Shown here piece by piece: positions 55,260-64,000 of a stretch of 64,000 bases of DNA. Every line of letters begins with the position of its first letter. The stretch's first letter is position 1. Source of the stretch: an uncultured Saprospiraceae bacterium (lineage in GTDB: Bacteria > Bacteroidota > Bacteroidia > Chitinophagales > Saprospiraceae); contig CALLPI010000005.1 of NCBI GenBank assembly GCA_938015595.1, positions 124,001 through 188,000 on the forward strand, written 5' to 3'. Below the pieces are notes generated by a model. The model saw only the letters and a program-made list of their open reading frames with translations. It did no database searches and was not told the DNA's origin. Both the position numbers and the translations under genes were made by a program.

Positions 55260-55751
55260 TCAAAACAGGCTGCCCTGTTGGGCAAAGCTCATGGGGTTTT
55301 CTATTTCTAACAATTGGCGCTTTATATCCAGACCGTAAAAGTAGCCCTGGAGATCGCCGCTTTTGGCAATGCAACGATGACAGGGCACGATAATGGCTAT
55401 AGGGTTGTGTCGGTTGGCCTGTCCCACGGCGCGCACAGCGTTAGGGTCGCCTAATTTATCGGCAATAGCCTGGTAGGTAGTAGTATGACCGTAAGGAATT
55501 TTTAGTAACTCTTGCCAAACGGCCTTGTAAAAATCGGGCGCGCCCCCAAAATCGAGTTTTAGGTCAAAGATTTGGCGTTTGCGGTGAAAATACTCGTCCA
55601 GTTGTTGCACACATGCGCGCAAGTGTTCCGGTATATCTTGTTCTTGTGAGCAAGGGTTTTTGTTCACTTTTTGTACGGAGGAGATACCGAGTTCGCTGCC
55701 AGTGATCTCCAGACAGCCTATGGGGGAGGCATAGCAGATTTTTTGCAACAT
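55260..55751 (-). CDS. ogt: Methylated-DNA-protein-cysteine methyltransferase
   Basis: A 163-residue suicide DNA-repair protein. The methyl-acceptor motif is PCHRC (usually PCHRV/I), preceded by RAVGQANRHNPIAIIV; the recognition helix region reads IPYGHTTTYQAIADKLG. It removes methyl groups from O6 of guanine. I chose MLQKICYASPIG at 55751; MRKNASPM at 55772 is possible, and the frame stays open to 55973 without family similarity. Confidence 0.88.
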   Translation of the reverse strand: MLQKICYASPIGCLEITGSELGISSVQKVNKNPCSQEQDIPEHLRACVQQLDEYFHRKRQIFDLKLDFGGAPDFYKAVWQELLKIPYGHTTTYQAIADKLGDPNAVRAVGQANRHNPIAIIVPCHRCIAKSGDLQGYFYGLDIKRQLLEIENPMSFAQQGSLF

Positions 55752-56192
55752 TGGCGAAGCGTTTTTTCTCATCCAAAGATAACGTTTTTGGGATGTGCAG
55801 CAAAGTTTTACTGATTTTGTAACCCATCTCTGTTCCAGTATATGGAGGGATGATCCATACGTACAGCGCCTTTGAAAATCTGACCAGGCTTCCAATCCGG
55901 GAAAGGGGTTTTTCTTTAGTAAATAATTGCGCTTCCATGACGTGCAGTGAGCCCGTTTGTGGGGGGTATCCACTGGCAGACGGCCCTGAGCTGCTTATAT
56001 TCTCCATCGTCGGGTGATCCTAATATTGAAACCTGAAAAAGTAGCCTCAAATGTGACGGCTTGCTTCAGGAGTATACTGCGGAGTTCAGGCCTTCGGGCA
56101 ATCATACCTGGCCAGGACTGAAAAACGACCTTATCTGGAAGAATGCGCTGTGATTGTCTTGTGTTGCATTTCAGTGGCTTACTCCAGCCCCA
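55752..56192. other. 441-bp stretch between ogt and the beta-mannosidase gene
   Basis: Short frames here (for example on the minus strand up to 56007) look like chance: no signal peptide, motif or start context. I see no repeat, terminator or RNA. It may hold the ogt promoter. Confidence 0.4.
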
Positions 56193-58706
56193 TCATTCCA
56201 AGTGCAGATATTGTACCTTTCCCTTTAGTGTGCCTTGTATGTGGATGACTTTAGGTTCATCGGGCAGCAGGTCAAAATAATTATCGGAGAAATGGCACTG
56301 GCCATCTTCCGTATATAGAAACAGGCTGCGCACCAGCACTTCACTTTGCAGCGTAAGCGTACCGTGGGCCTCGTCCACGCTCATGTGTATGCGGGGCTTG
56401 TGCAGGTGCAATTGTTTGGGCGGTACAAAGTAATGCAGGGTTTGGGCTATGAGCCCAGTTTCATTCATCAGGCGCAAACGGGCAAACACTTGATGGGGCT
56501 TGGCACCTTTGAGCAGGTTTTTGAGGGGTAGCGCCATGTACTGGCCGGCAGAGTTGGCCGGGATGTTTAGGTCAAGTAGCAGGCTGGACACACGGCGGCC
56601 ATCAGTGTGGAAGATTTCGATGAGTAAGTTGCCGCGTAGCGCTTCCAGTTTATCCGAAACGATGTGGATGTCCAGCTGATTAGGCTCAGAGTATGGCACG
56701 ATGAGCACATCGGCGTAGAGTTCGCGCAGTGCGTAGTGCAGGGCTTTCCAGCGGCCATAGTAGTCAATGCCCGACCAGGACGGTCCCGGCCAGCAGTCAT
56801 TCAGTTGCCAGTACATAGTGCCCATGCAGTGGCTTTTGCGCGCGCGGTGGCTGCTGATGGCCATGCGCATACCGTCGGCCTGGGTGAGCTGACTCTTGTA
56901 CACAAAATCTTTAAAGTCGGTGGGTGTTTTGTAGTATCGGTTAGTAAATTTGGCGATGACGCCATTGCCGATGTAGCTTTTCTGGTGGCGTTTCATCACA
57001 TCGGACTCTAGACTCCAATCTTGCGGGCTGGAGAAGGCCTGTATAGTGGCCCATTCGGGGAAAGATTGGAATCCATACTCGTTCATGTAGCGACCTACAT
57101 AGGTTTTGTAACCCTCAAAGCCGTCGGGGCCATGCCACACACCCCAGTAGTGCATGGTGCCGTAGTTGAAAAACTCCGCCTTGCCCCAGTTGCTCTGCGG
57201 GGAGGTGCTTACGTAGGTGCGATGTGGATCTTCGGCTTGTACGATGCCAGGGATGAGTTGGTGAAATAGCGCCTGGTAGGCCTTCCACATATCGGTGGCC
57301 TTGCCGGGGGGGATGAGGTGTCGTATTTGCCAGCCCCAATTGTGCCAGGCTACATCTACTTCGTTGTTGCCGCACCAGATGGCGATGCAGGGGTGGTGGC
57401 GCAGGCGGCGCACATTGTATATAACTTCCTGGCGTACGTTTTCGTAAAACTCGGGGTCGTTGCCGGGGTACATGCTACAGGCAAACATGAAATCCTGCCA
57501 TATCAAGATGCCCATTTCATCGCAGAGGTTGTAAAAGAGATCTTCTTCATAAATGCCTCCGCCCCACACGCGCAGCATATTCATACCTACGGTTTTGGCT
57601 GATTCCAGCAAGTAGCGGAAGTGTTCGGGTGTGCGGCGGGGTAGTAAGGCATCTCCTGGAATGTAATTGGCGCCTTTCATGAACACCGGTACACCATTGA
57701 GCTTGAAATAGAATGACCTGCCTATGCTGTCCTCTTCCTGAATAACCTCGATGTTGCGCAGGCCCATGTGTAGGATGCGCTCGTCCAGCAGGCTGTCTTG
57801 CTGTACCAGTTGCACGGCAAAGCGATAGAGGTGCGGCTTGCCGAGGTTGTGTGTCCACCAGCGCTGGGGGCTAAGGATAGAAAAGGGTAGGAGAGTGGCG
57901 CCCTTTGCTTGAGCTGGTACGCGCCCCCATTCTGTGCCGTTATCAGCATCGCGGATGACCCACTCCATGCCAGGTAGCCACTCGCCACTCCATTGGAGCA
58001 AGGCGCGCATTTGGGCAGCGTTATCGTCCAGGTGCTCTTGGTAAAGTTGAGCCTCGGCAATGCGAGCGCTGCTCCACACGAGTAGATACACTGGGCGCCA
58101 GATGCCACAACTTACCATGCGCGGACCCCAGTCCCAGCCAAAATGGAAGGGCGCTTTTCGGGTATAAACCGACACTTTCTCCTTAGAGGCATCATTCTCT
58201 GCTGTGACGTGATAAGGTAGCGGCCCGCTGAGTTTGGCTTCATTTTCGCGTAGCGGCGAGCGAAAGTAAACCATTAGCGTGTTGACGCCAGCTTTGAGCC
58301 AGGGCTTGACGTCCACCGCCCAGGCGCGGTACATATTGTTGGCATCCAGTATTTTTTGTCCGTTGAGGAATACTGCAGCATAGGTATCCAGTCCTTCAAA
58401 AACCAATTCGTAATGCTGGAGGGCATCCACAGTGGCTAAAGTGAAGGAGGTTTCGTACATCCAGTTTTCACGCTCTATCCACTGTACTTTTTCTTCATTT
58501 GTCCCATAGTAAGGGTCGGGTATGAGGCCGTGGCGCAGTAAGTCCAAGTGAACCACCCCGGGCACTTGAGCGTCCAGCCATTGAGTTTCGTCCGCGCGGC
58601 GGAACTTCCAGTTTTGATGCAATTCAATTCGCTTCACAGTACAAAAAGCATTGGTAGCAACAAATAGCAAACTGCATATCAGCAACTGTCTGGCAAATAA
58701 AAACAT
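56193..58706 (-). CDS. Glycoside hydrolase family 2 beta-mannosidase
   Basis: An 837-residue secreted enzyme with a signal peptide (start at 58706; the 53 codons before it are not family-like). It begins as a jelly-roll sugar-binding domain (KRIELHQNWKFRRADETQW), followed by Ig-like and TIM-barrel parts. The acid/base is in IAIWCGNNEVDVAWHNWGW and the nucleophile Glu in RYMNEYGFQSFPEW. It removes terminal beta-mannose from oligosaccharides. No polysaccharide-utilisation (SusCD) pair is next to it. Confidence 0.93.
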   Translation of the reverse strand: MFLFARQLLICSLLFVATNAFCTVKRIELHQNWKFRRADETQWLDAQVPGVVHLDLLRHGLIPDPYYGTNEEKVQWIERENWMYETSFTLATVDALQHYELVFEGLDTYAAVFLNGQKILDANNMYRAWAVDVKPWLKAGVNTLMVYFRSPLRENEAKLSGPLPYHVTAENDASKEKVSVYTRKAPFHFGWDWGPRMVSCGIWRPVYLLVWSSARIAEAQLYQEHLDDNAAQMRALLQWSGEWLPGMEWVIRDADNGTEWGRVPAQAKGATLLPFSILSPQRWWTHNLGKPHLYRFAVQLVQQDSLLDERILHMGLRNIEVIQEEDSIGRSFYFKLNGVPVFMKGANYIPGDALLPRRTPEHFRYLLESAKTVGMNMLRVWGGGIYEEDLFYNLCDEMGILIWQDFMFACSMYPGNDPEFYENVRQEVIYNVRRLRHHPCIAIWCGNNEVDVAWHNWGWQIRHLIPPGKATDMWKAYQALFHQLIPGIVQAEDPHRTYVSTSPQSNWGKAEFFNYGTMHYWGVWHGPDGFEGYKTYVGRYMNEYGFQSFPEWATIQAFSSPQDWSLESDVMKRHQKSYIGNGVIAKFTNRYYKTPTDFKDFVYKSQLTQADGMRMAISSHRARKSHCMGTMYWQLNDCWPGPSWSGIDYYGRWKALHYALRELYADVLIVPYSEPNQLDIHIVSDKLEALRGNLLIEIFHTDGRRVSSLLLDLNIPANSAGQYMALPLKNLLKGAKPHQVFARLRLMNETGLIAQTLHYFVPPKQLHLHKPRIHMSVDEAHGTLTLQSEVLVRSLFLYTEDGQCHFSDNYFDLLPDEPKVIHIQGTLKGKVQYLHLE

Positions 58707-58740
58707 GGTGCATGTATGTATTGAAATAAACCGCAGGGCA

Positions 58741-58777
58741 TATGCTGAGCAAAAATAACTAATTGTGCAAAAGCACA
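58741..58777. repeat. Possible remnant of the palindromic element
   Basis: TATGCTGAGCAA differs by one base from the TATACTGAGCAA tip, and TTGTGCAAAA resembles the centre. It contains its own TGTGCAAAAGCACA inverted repeat (58764-58777) in the divergent promoter region between beta-mannosidase and ferredoxin. It may equally be an operator. Confidence 0.3.
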
Positions 58778-58879
58778 GCCCTTGCGCCGTCTTTACATGA
58801 ACTAATTTACTTCTAACGTGTTCTTGTCTGGTTGAATGCAAAAAGATATTGCAAAGCATTCTCAAGCCGCACTATAGCC

Positions 58880-59221
58880 ATGGCCACCATACATTTCACC
58901 TTCGAAGACGCCAGTATACCCCCAAAAACAGTGCACAATGTCGAAGCCGGGTATTCTATATTGGAAGTAACGGAAGACCATGACATCCACCTCAACCACA
59001 ACTGCGGCGGTGTGTGCGCCTGCTCTACTTGTCATGTTTACATTGAGGAGGGTGAAGAGTTCCTGGAGGAAATTTCAGAAAAAGAAGAGGATTTTATAGA
59101 TCGCGCCATCAACCCGCGCCTGGAATCTCGCCTGGGCTGTCAGTGTGTCATCCTCGAAAATGATGCCGTAATCAGAGTGCAAATTCCCGATCAGAGGCGT
59201 ATTATTGGACATGAGCATTGA
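58880..59221 (+). CDS. fdx: 2Fe-2S ferredoxin, ISC/adrenodoxin type
   Basis: A 113-residue ferredoxin. The cluster loop is CGGVCACSTCH (Cys-x5-Cys-x2-Cys with an extra Cys at the fifth place) and the fourth ligand is in LGCQCVIL. I chose ATG at 58880, where MATIHFTFED fits the family. It passes electrons in Fe-S cluster building. The IscX gene follows 70 bp later. Confidence 0.92.
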   Translation: MATIHFTFEDASIPPKTVHNVEAGYSILEVTEDHDIHLNHNCGGVCACSTCHVYIEEGEEFLEEISEKEEDFIDRAINPRLESRLGCQCVILENDAVIRVQIPDQRRIIGHEH

Positions 59222-59291
59222 GGAAGCTGTGTGACTTTGAGACTGAGGGAGGTAGTATCCTGCGGTATCATATGCTAAAAAATACATCATC

Positions 59292-59540
59292 ATGCCATTT
59301 AAAAACCTTGAAGATTTCCCTATTACGTGGACAGACTATGAAGACATTGCCATGAAACTATACGAGCGCTTCGGCAATGAATTCACAGAAAGCAAGATCT
59401 ATCGCATTCGATTCACCGATCTTATCGAATGGGTACTCGAAATTCCTAACTTTGCCGGCAAACGCGAAGAGTGTAATGAAGGCCACCTGGAACAAATTCA
59501 AGCTAAGTGGGTATATGAATGGCGCGACAACAATACCTAA
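59292..59540 (+). CDS. iscX: Iron-sulfur cluster assembly protein IscX
   Basis: An 82-residue acidic protein with the IscX pattern W-x-D-x(3)-IA-x(2)-L near the start (ITWTDYEDIAMKLYERFG), then FTDLIEWVLEIPNF and a final LEQIQAKWVYEW helix. IscX regulates the cysteine desulfurase IscS with iron/frataxin. It comes straight after the ferredoxin; the rest of the isc operon is not in view. Confidence 0.9.
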   Translation: MPFKNLEDFPITWTDYEDIAMKLYERFGNEFTESKIYRIRFTDLIEWVLEIPNFAGKREECNEGHLEQIQAKWVYEWRDNNT

Positions 59541-59570
59541 ATGCGCACTCTGTAGCACAACGGCAAAGTT

Positions 59571-60080
59571 ATGAACCAGTTGGATGTTTTCAGAGATATC
59601 AAGACCTTTATCCTGGATGTAGATGGTGTACTGACCGACTGCTCAGTGCACATTCTCGAAGATGGAAAGTTGTTGCGCACCATGAATGTCCGCGACGGCT
59701 TTGCTATCAAAACCGCTTTACTGTTGGGCTATCAGATTGCGGTAATCACTGCGGGGCGATCCTCCGGCGTGAAAGCCCGCCTCGAAGGCCTAGGCGTAGA
59801 GCACGTCATGTTGGGTGTGGAAGACAAAGCCAAGGCGTTTGATGATCTCGCCGCTCGCGTGGGTATAGACCCTAACTATGCCCTCTACATGGGTGATGAC
59901 CTGCCCGACCGCACTGTGATGCTGAAGGTGGCCCTGCCTACTTGTCCTGCTGACGCTGTGCAGGAAATCAAAGACATTGCTCATTATATCTCGCCTATCA
60001 AGGGAGGGCATGGCTGCGTACGTGACGTAGTGGAAAAAGTATTGACCCTGAATGGCCATTGGCCGCCAAAACTGCACTGA
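59571..60080 (+). CDS. kdsC: KDO-8-phosphate phosphatase (KdsC-type HAD hydrolase)
   Basis: A 169-residue HAD-superfamily enzyme without cap: ILDVDGVLTDC (motif I), VITAGRSSGV (motif II), and MGDDLPDRTVM (motif IV). It removes phosphate from KDO-8-P in lipopolysaccharide core synthesis. It lies 4 bp upstream of the UbiA-family gene. Confidence 0.9.
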   Translation: MNQLDVFRDIKTFILDVDGVLTDCSVHILEDGKLLRTMNVRDGFAIKTALLLGYQIAVITAGRSSGVKARLEGLGVEHVMLGVEDKAKAFDDLAARVGIDPNYALYMGDDLPDRTVMLKVALPTCPADAVQEIKDIAHYISPIKGGHGCVRDVVEKVLTLNGHWPPKLH

Positions 60081-60084
60081 ATAC

Positions 60085-61035
60085 ATGGCGCGCCTGGTTT
60101 TCAATACGGTAGTATTTTCCTTGGTGCGATGGCCTAACCTGGTTATTGTAGCGCTTGTACAAATGCTATTATATTATTGCACTTTGCGGCCGGCCTTCGG
60201 GCAGTACCATCTTGAGCCCAGCCTCGACGACTTGCGCATGACGCTGCTTTGCCTGGTCACCTTGTGCATAGCTGCTGCTGGATATATTATTAATGATATA
60301 GTGGACGTACAAGCCGACGCGTTGAACCGTCCTACCCGACACCTCGTAGGCCGGCGAATGAGTATATCTACAGCTTATTGGCTGTACTTTATGTTCAGCC
60401 TTGTAGGCTTTACAGCAGCGTTGTATTTGGCTTTTTACGTACGCCAGATCAGTCTGATAGGGTTAGCACCACTGGCCAGCGCGGGGCTGCTATGGTACTC
60501 AGTGTATGCCAAGCGGCTACCTTTGCTAGGCAATATAGTTGTGGCAAGCTACTGTGCCGGCACAGCAGGCATCGTGTGGTTTGCCGAGCGTCACGCTTTT
60601 TATCAGTTGGCGGAAGCCAATGCTGCCCATGCTTCTGCACTTCGGGTGTTTTTATGGGGCTACATGGGGCTGGCCTTTGTGGCTACTATGTTTCGGGAAC
60701 TGGTCAAAGACCTGGAAGACCAGCCCGGCGATGCTGCCTCGGGCTTACACACGCTACCCATTGTTGCTGGCGTGCACGTTGCCAAGTGCCTGGCCTGGGG
60801 TATGGCTGCACTGATAGCCGGCGGGTGGGGCTGGTTATTACTTGGCTGCGGTGCTATGTCTTATTCATGGAGCCTGTGGGGGCTTTCTGCCTTGGTGTTG
60901 TTGCCTTTGGTATATGCCTGCTGGTTGTTGGTCAAAGCTCAGGCAGCTTCTGATTTCAAGCAGATAAGCCGTTGGGCCAAATGGATTATACTAGCTGGCT
61001 TACTGTTGCCGCTGTTTGTGCAGCCAGGTTTTTGA
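60085..61035 (+). CDS. UbiA-family prenyltransferase, geranylgeranylglycerol-phosphate geranylgeranyltransferase-like
   Basis: A 316-residue membrane protein with about eight helices. Two aspartate-rich prenyl-diphosphate sites are seen: YIINDIVDVQADALNRP in the first half and ELVKDLEDQPGD in the second. In Bacteroidota this gene is often placed between kdsC and maf, as here. It attaches a prenyl chain to a lipid or quinone precursor; the exact acceptor cannot be read off. ATG at 60085 gives the usual start. Confidence 0.85.
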   Translation: MARLVFNTVVFSLVRWPNLVIVALVQMLLYYCTLRPAFGQYHLEPSLDDLRMTLLCLVTLCIAAAGYIINDIVDVQADALNRPTRHLVGRRMSISTAYWLYFMFSLVGFTAALYLAFYVRQISLIGLAPLASAGLLWYSVYAKRLPLLGNIVVASYCAGTAGIVWFAERHAFYQLAEANAAHASALRVFLWGYMGLAFVATMFRELVKDLEDQPGDAASGLHTLPIVAGVHVAKCLAWGMAALIAGGWGWLLLGCGAMSYSWSLWGLSALVLLPLVYACWLLVKAQAASDFKQISRWAKWIILAGLLLPLFVQPGF

Positions 61036-61041
61036 TGGTTT

Positions 61042-61109
61042 TATACTGAGCAACGCCAAGTTTTACGCATAATTTACATTGTGCACAAAACTTGGTGAGT
61101 CGAAGTGTA
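61042..61109 (+). repeat. Interspersed palindromic element, copy D
   Basis: A 68-bp copy between the UbiA-family gene and maf. It begins TATACTGAGCAACGCCAAG, the centre is TTGTGCACAA, and the right arm (CTTGGTGAGTCGAAGTGTA) is the second arm type. It is separated from the previous stop by only 6 bp and ends 29 bp before the maf start, inside what may be one operon. Confidence 0.88.
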
Positions 61110-61138
61110 CATTTGTTCATCACCTTTGTTTTTTTCCT

Positions 61139-61741
61139 ATGCTTTTGCTCAACCACTCCTTGATTTTAGCCTCCCAATCGCCGCGCCGACGTCAACTTTT
61201 AGAGGATGCGGGCATCCCCTTTGAAGTGCGCTTGCAACAAGTGGAAGAAACTTGGCCTGATGAACTGCCCGTGGAAGAAGTAGCTCCCTACTTAGCCCGC
61301 AAGAAAGCCCAAGCCATGCGTGAGGGGCTGCAGCCTGGCAAAATACTGCTTGCCGCCGACAGTGTCGTCATCTTGCATGGCCGCGTCTATAACAAACCCG
61401 AGGACTACAGCGCCGCCTGTCAGATGTTGCGCGAGTTGTCGGGGCAGATGCACCGCGTCATTACGGGTGTATGCCTACTGAGCCTGGAGCGCGAAGAAGT
61501 GTTTGCAGAAGAAACCAAAGTTTATTTTGCTACGCTTACAGATGCCGAAATACACTATTACGTTACTCGATATAAACCCTACGACAAAGCTGGCTCTTAT
61601 GCTATTCAGGAGTGGATTGGCCTTTGCAAGATACGGCGTATCGAAGGCGATTTCTACAACATCATGGGGCTGCCCGTGCAGGCAGTATACCGGCATTTGC
61701 AGCATTGGGAAAGTGAACCAACGGAAGGCATTTCTCGTTAA
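61139..61741 (+). CDS. maf: Maf-family nucleotide pyrophosphatase
   Basis: A 200-residue protein with the Maf start LILASQSPRRRQLLEDAG and the KIRRIEGDFYNIMGLP region. It removes pyrophosphate from abnormal nucleotides (dTTP/UTP type). I chose MLLLNHSLILAS at 61139; the longer frame starts within the palindromic repeat. Confidence 0.92.
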   Translation: MLLLNHSLILASQSPRRRQLLEDAGIPFEVRLQQVEETWPDELPVEEVAPYLARKKAQAMREGLQPGKILLAADSVVILHGRVYNKPEDYSAACQMLRELSGQMHRVITGVCLLSLEREEVFAEETKVYFATLTDAEIHYYVTRYKPYDKAGSYAIQEWIGLCKIRRIEGDFYNIMGLPVQAVYRHLQHWESEPTEGISR

Positions 61742-61829
61742 ACACGTAATTTTTCCTTTCGCTCTAGCGTTTTCTTCTGGTGATTAAGGCTGATTTTCAG
61801 CTTGTTACAAAACAGCAAAAGAAAAGTTC

Positions 61830-61860
61830 TTGCGTAATTCGCTGATTACTCGTACCTTAC
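61830..61860 (+). promoter_or_regulatory. Possible promoter of the LysM protein gene
   Basis: TTG (61830-61832), 20-bp spacer, TACCTTAC (61853-61860), two mismatches to TAnnTTTG. It lies 21 bp before the ATG at 61882. Confidence 0.35.
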
Positions 61861-61881
61861 GCTGTAATTCAAATCAAAGCC

Positions 61882-63678
61882 ATGAAAAATTTCCTGAAAA
61901 CGTGTTTCTTAGCAGTAAGCATGAATTGGGCGATGCTGTATGGGCAGCAAGGCACCGGTACAATTTATATCTATTATGATGCAGCCTGCATGGATCGTCT
62001 GGAGTACACCAACCAGGCCGACCCCTCCGGTGGCAAATATGTAGCTTACCACATTAATACACTTGGTGGCGCCAAAATCATTCTTAGTATAGGTACTGAA
62101 AATCCAGAACTTGTAGCCCAGATGCCCGCACAAACCTTGAGTTGCAATAATAGTGTTTTCAACGAGGGGCTACTGCGCATGGTCAATCAAAGTTCTACCC
62201 AGGTCTTTATGGTGCGTGCTGTGGGCAACGGTCGTTTCCAGATTTCTCGTGTGGCGATGGCCTCTTTGTTGAATTTTCAAAACAACGAGTTGCTCTATCA
62301 TTCACCCCGCTATCAGTTCGTCTTTCCTATCATTACTGGGGTCATCGGAGAAAACATCTCAATGAACAAATCGGCGACAAACGTCCAATTTGAAGGCCTT
62401 ATTGATCGCCAGTGTACTGCCGATTACATTTTCTCCATCTCCGCTCTGTCTGGGCCAAGTATGTATGCCAGCGTAGTGATTGTACCCGAAATTGGCGTAG
62501 TGGAAGAGCGCAGTGGCCCCAACCTTTCGGAGGCTATGGGCAACGTTATGCGCCTGCAAACCGTGAATGGCCGCCCAGTGAATGACTACCTTCAGACGCT
62601 GTGCCGCGGCGAGCGCCCAGTGCCAGTAGTGCCTGGTACGCCTATTGCTGATGAATGGACTGCACGCTCACCCGATGTTCCTGTATCGGCAGAGATGGTT
62701 GTACCCATTTCTCAGCCCGTCAATCTCCCTACATCAGCTCCGGCACCTGTTGCTGGCAATAATCCTTGTACGGAGATTTCTGGCAGCGGTTTTCACGTCG
62801 TACAACGAGGTGAAAATCTCTATCGCCTCTCGCAGCAGTATGGCGTGAGCGTCTCTCAGTTGCGCGAGTGGAATGGTATTGGCTCCGACAACATCATCTA
62901 CCCTTGCCAAAAACTTAAAGTAACAGCTACCTCAATAGGGCAAGCCATGCCTGCCGCCTACTCTGCCGAGAAACTCGCACCCAAAGGTACTGCCCATGTC
63001 CCTGTATGGCGTACTTATTCGGGTACACACACCGTGCAGCCTGGCGAGACGATTGCTTCCATTGCCATGAAGTACGGATACTCTGAGTATCGCTTTCGGT
63101 ATTTCAATAACCTGGGGACCAACGAAGTGGCCAGGGTGGGTCAAGTGCTGAAAACCTCAGATTGCGAATGCCCGCCTGCTGCCACTTTGGCGCCTGCTGC
63201 TTCTACTCCGATGCCAACTTCTTATGATGTACGCACGCCGCGTACTCCGGTCATTGGCAGTACGACGGGCCAAGCCACTCCCGGCGCTGGCAACATGAAG
63301 CCGTTGGTGCTGGGCAGAAGCGACGCTGGTACGTCCGAAACCGAAATTACCTCCAACTATTGGAAAGCCGTGATGCCGCCACCTGCTTACTCGCAGGTAC
63401 CTGGCAGCTATAGTGCAGAGAACGAGCGCATACCCGGCACATCCGGTCAGCTCAGCAAAGGGTTGAGCGATCGCATGTCGGGCAATATGCTGGAAAGTAC
63501 CTTACCGGAGAGCTACGAGAGCAAGGCTACTCGCCGCCGCACTCACTTAGTGGGCAACGACGAAAATCTCTTTACCATAGCCCGCCGATACAATACTACT
63601 ACGGAAAATCTGCGCCGGCTCAACAGCCTTAACCCTGGCGAGGAAGTTCTGGCTGGGCAGCGCATTTATATAGAATAG
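61882..63678 (+). CDS. Secreted protein with three LysM domains
   Basis: A 598-residue protein with a signal peptide (ending near MLYGQQ). The first half (to about 290) is a domain I do not recognise (IYIYYDAACMDRLEYTNQAD). LysM domains follow near 306-350 (FHVVQRGENLYRLSQQYGVS), 375-420 (THTVQPGETIASIAMKYGY) and at the end (VGNDENLFTIARRYNTT). Linkers between them are rich in Pro/Ala/Ser. It probably binds peptidoglycan in the envelope. Confidence 0.8.
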   Translation: MKNFLKTCFLAVSMNWAMLYGQQGTGTIYIYYDAACMDRLEYTNQADPSGGKYVAYHINTLGGAKIILSIGTENPELVAQMPAQTLSCNNSVFNEGLLRMVNQSSTQVFMVRAVGNGRFQISRVAMASLLNFQNNELLYHSPRYQFVFPIITGVIGENISMNKSATNVQFEGLIDRQCTADYIFSISALSGPSMYASVVIVPEIGVVEERSGPNLSEAMGNVMRLQTVNGRPVNDYLQTLCRGERPVPVVPGTPIADEWTARSPDVPVSAEMVVPISQPVNLPTSAPAPVAGNNPCTEISGSGFHVVQRGENLYRLSQQYGVSVSQLREWNGIGSDNIIYPCQKLKVTATSIGQAMPAAYSAEKLAPKGTAHVPVWRTYSGTHTVQPGETIASIAMKYGYSEYRFRYFNNLGTNEVARVGQVLKTSDCECPPAATLAPAASTPMPTSYDVRTPRTPVIGSTTGQATPGAGNMKPLVLGRSDAGTSETEITSNYWKAVMPPPAYSQVPGSYSAENERIPGTSGQLSKGLSDRMSGNMLESTLPESYESKATRRRTHLVGNDENLFTIARRYNTTTENLRRLNSLNPGEEVLAGQRIYIE

Positions 63679-63693
63679 ATGGTATATTGCCCC

Positions 63694-64000
63694 ATGCGAA
63701 TAACGAGCACTCTCTTTCTGCCCCTGGCTATGATGGCTTGGGCCTGTCTGGCTATGGCGCAACCTGGCCCTGGCTATTGGCAGCAGCGTGTATCCTATCA
63801 GATAGATATTGACTTTGATGTCAACAAACACCAGTTCATTGGTTACCAAAAACTGGTATGGCAAAACAACTCGCCTGACACCATTCACCGGCTGTTTTAC
63901 CATCTGTATCTCAACGCCTTTCAGCCAGGTAGTATGATGGATATCCGCGCTCGGCACCTGCCTGACCCCGATGACCGCGTAGCAGAGCGCATTGCCAAAC
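63694..64000 (+). CDS. M1-family metallopeptidase, N-terminal part (runs off the window)
   Basis: From the ATG at 63694 the frame is open to the window end (102 codons seen). A signal peptide (LPLAMMAWACLAMAQ) is followed by YWQQRVSYQIDIDFDVNKH and FYHLYLNAFQPGSMMDIRAR, the start of a Bacteroidota M1 aminopeptidase-like protein. The zinc site (HExxH) lies beyond the edge. It begins 15 bp after the LysM gene. Confidence 0.85.
   Translation, partial: MRITSTLFLPLAMMAWACLAMAQPGPGYWQQRVSYQIDIDFDVNKHQFIGYQKLVWQNNSPDTIHRLFYHLYLNAFQPGSMMDIRARHLPDPDDRVAERIAK

Overview
The window comes from a member of the Bacteroidota of moderate G+C content. Supporting signs are a type IX secretion (T9SS) C-terminal sorting domain, SprB repeats, a lipoprotein TamL, DUF6089-type barrels, TAnnTTTG-type -7 promoter boxes, few Shine-Dalgarno sites, and carotenoid genes of the flavobacterial/saprospiral kind. 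A place in or near Saprospiria/Chitinophagia is a guess. The DNA is ordinary chromosome with about 46 protein genes and one tRNA. I see no prophage, insertion sequence, CRISPR array or rRNA.

Layout. 1-5.6 kb (minus): a cut-off unknown gene, a GT2 glycosyltransferase fused to a degenerate sugar-phosphate-transferase-like half, a DUF6089 barrel, and a GH3 amido-synthetase homologue translationally coupled to a LysE exporter. 5.7-13.2 kb: an M48 protease lipoprotein, a coupled crtI-crtB-cruF-like carotenoid run, a small lipoprotein, a Nudix hydrolase, and a second CrtI-family enzyme (probable crtD). 13.5-21.1 kb: a giant T9SS cargo with three lamin-tail repeats, convergent with tamL across a perfect hairpin. 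21.1-24.4 kb: SpoU methyltransferase, two small Bacteroidota proteins and a di-haem peroxidase. 24.5-32.7 kb: a tetR-tolC-adaptor-RND efflux operon plus a second TolC, with a 16-bp inverted repeat in front of tetR. 32.9-37.4 kb: L21, an unusual L27 with an HhH extension, then a C39-type peptide exporter and its adaptor. 37.5-43.5 kb: ugd, an outer-membrane protein and metH. 43.8-48.3 kb: a Cupriavidus-type soluble NAD-reducing [NiFe] hydrogenase, hoxF-hoxUY-hoxH, with HoxU and HoxY fused. 48.5-55.8 kb: initiator tRNA-Met, a propeller/SprB/OmpA protein, a NuiA-like protein, B12-dependent ribonucleotide reductase and an alkyltransferase. 56-64 kb: a beta-mannosidase, ferredoxin plus IscX, kdsC-UbiA-maf, a LysM protein and the start of an M1 peptidase.

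The main signal not explained by genes is a family of 68-77 bp imperfect palindromes. There are four clear intergenic copies (23.1, 43.6, 52.3 and 61.0 kb) and two possible remnants (21.9 and 58.7 kb). Other items worth a second look are the HoxUY fusion, the L27-HhH fusion, the probable TetR operator, the GH3-LysE pair and the GT2/pseudo-phosphotransferase fusion.
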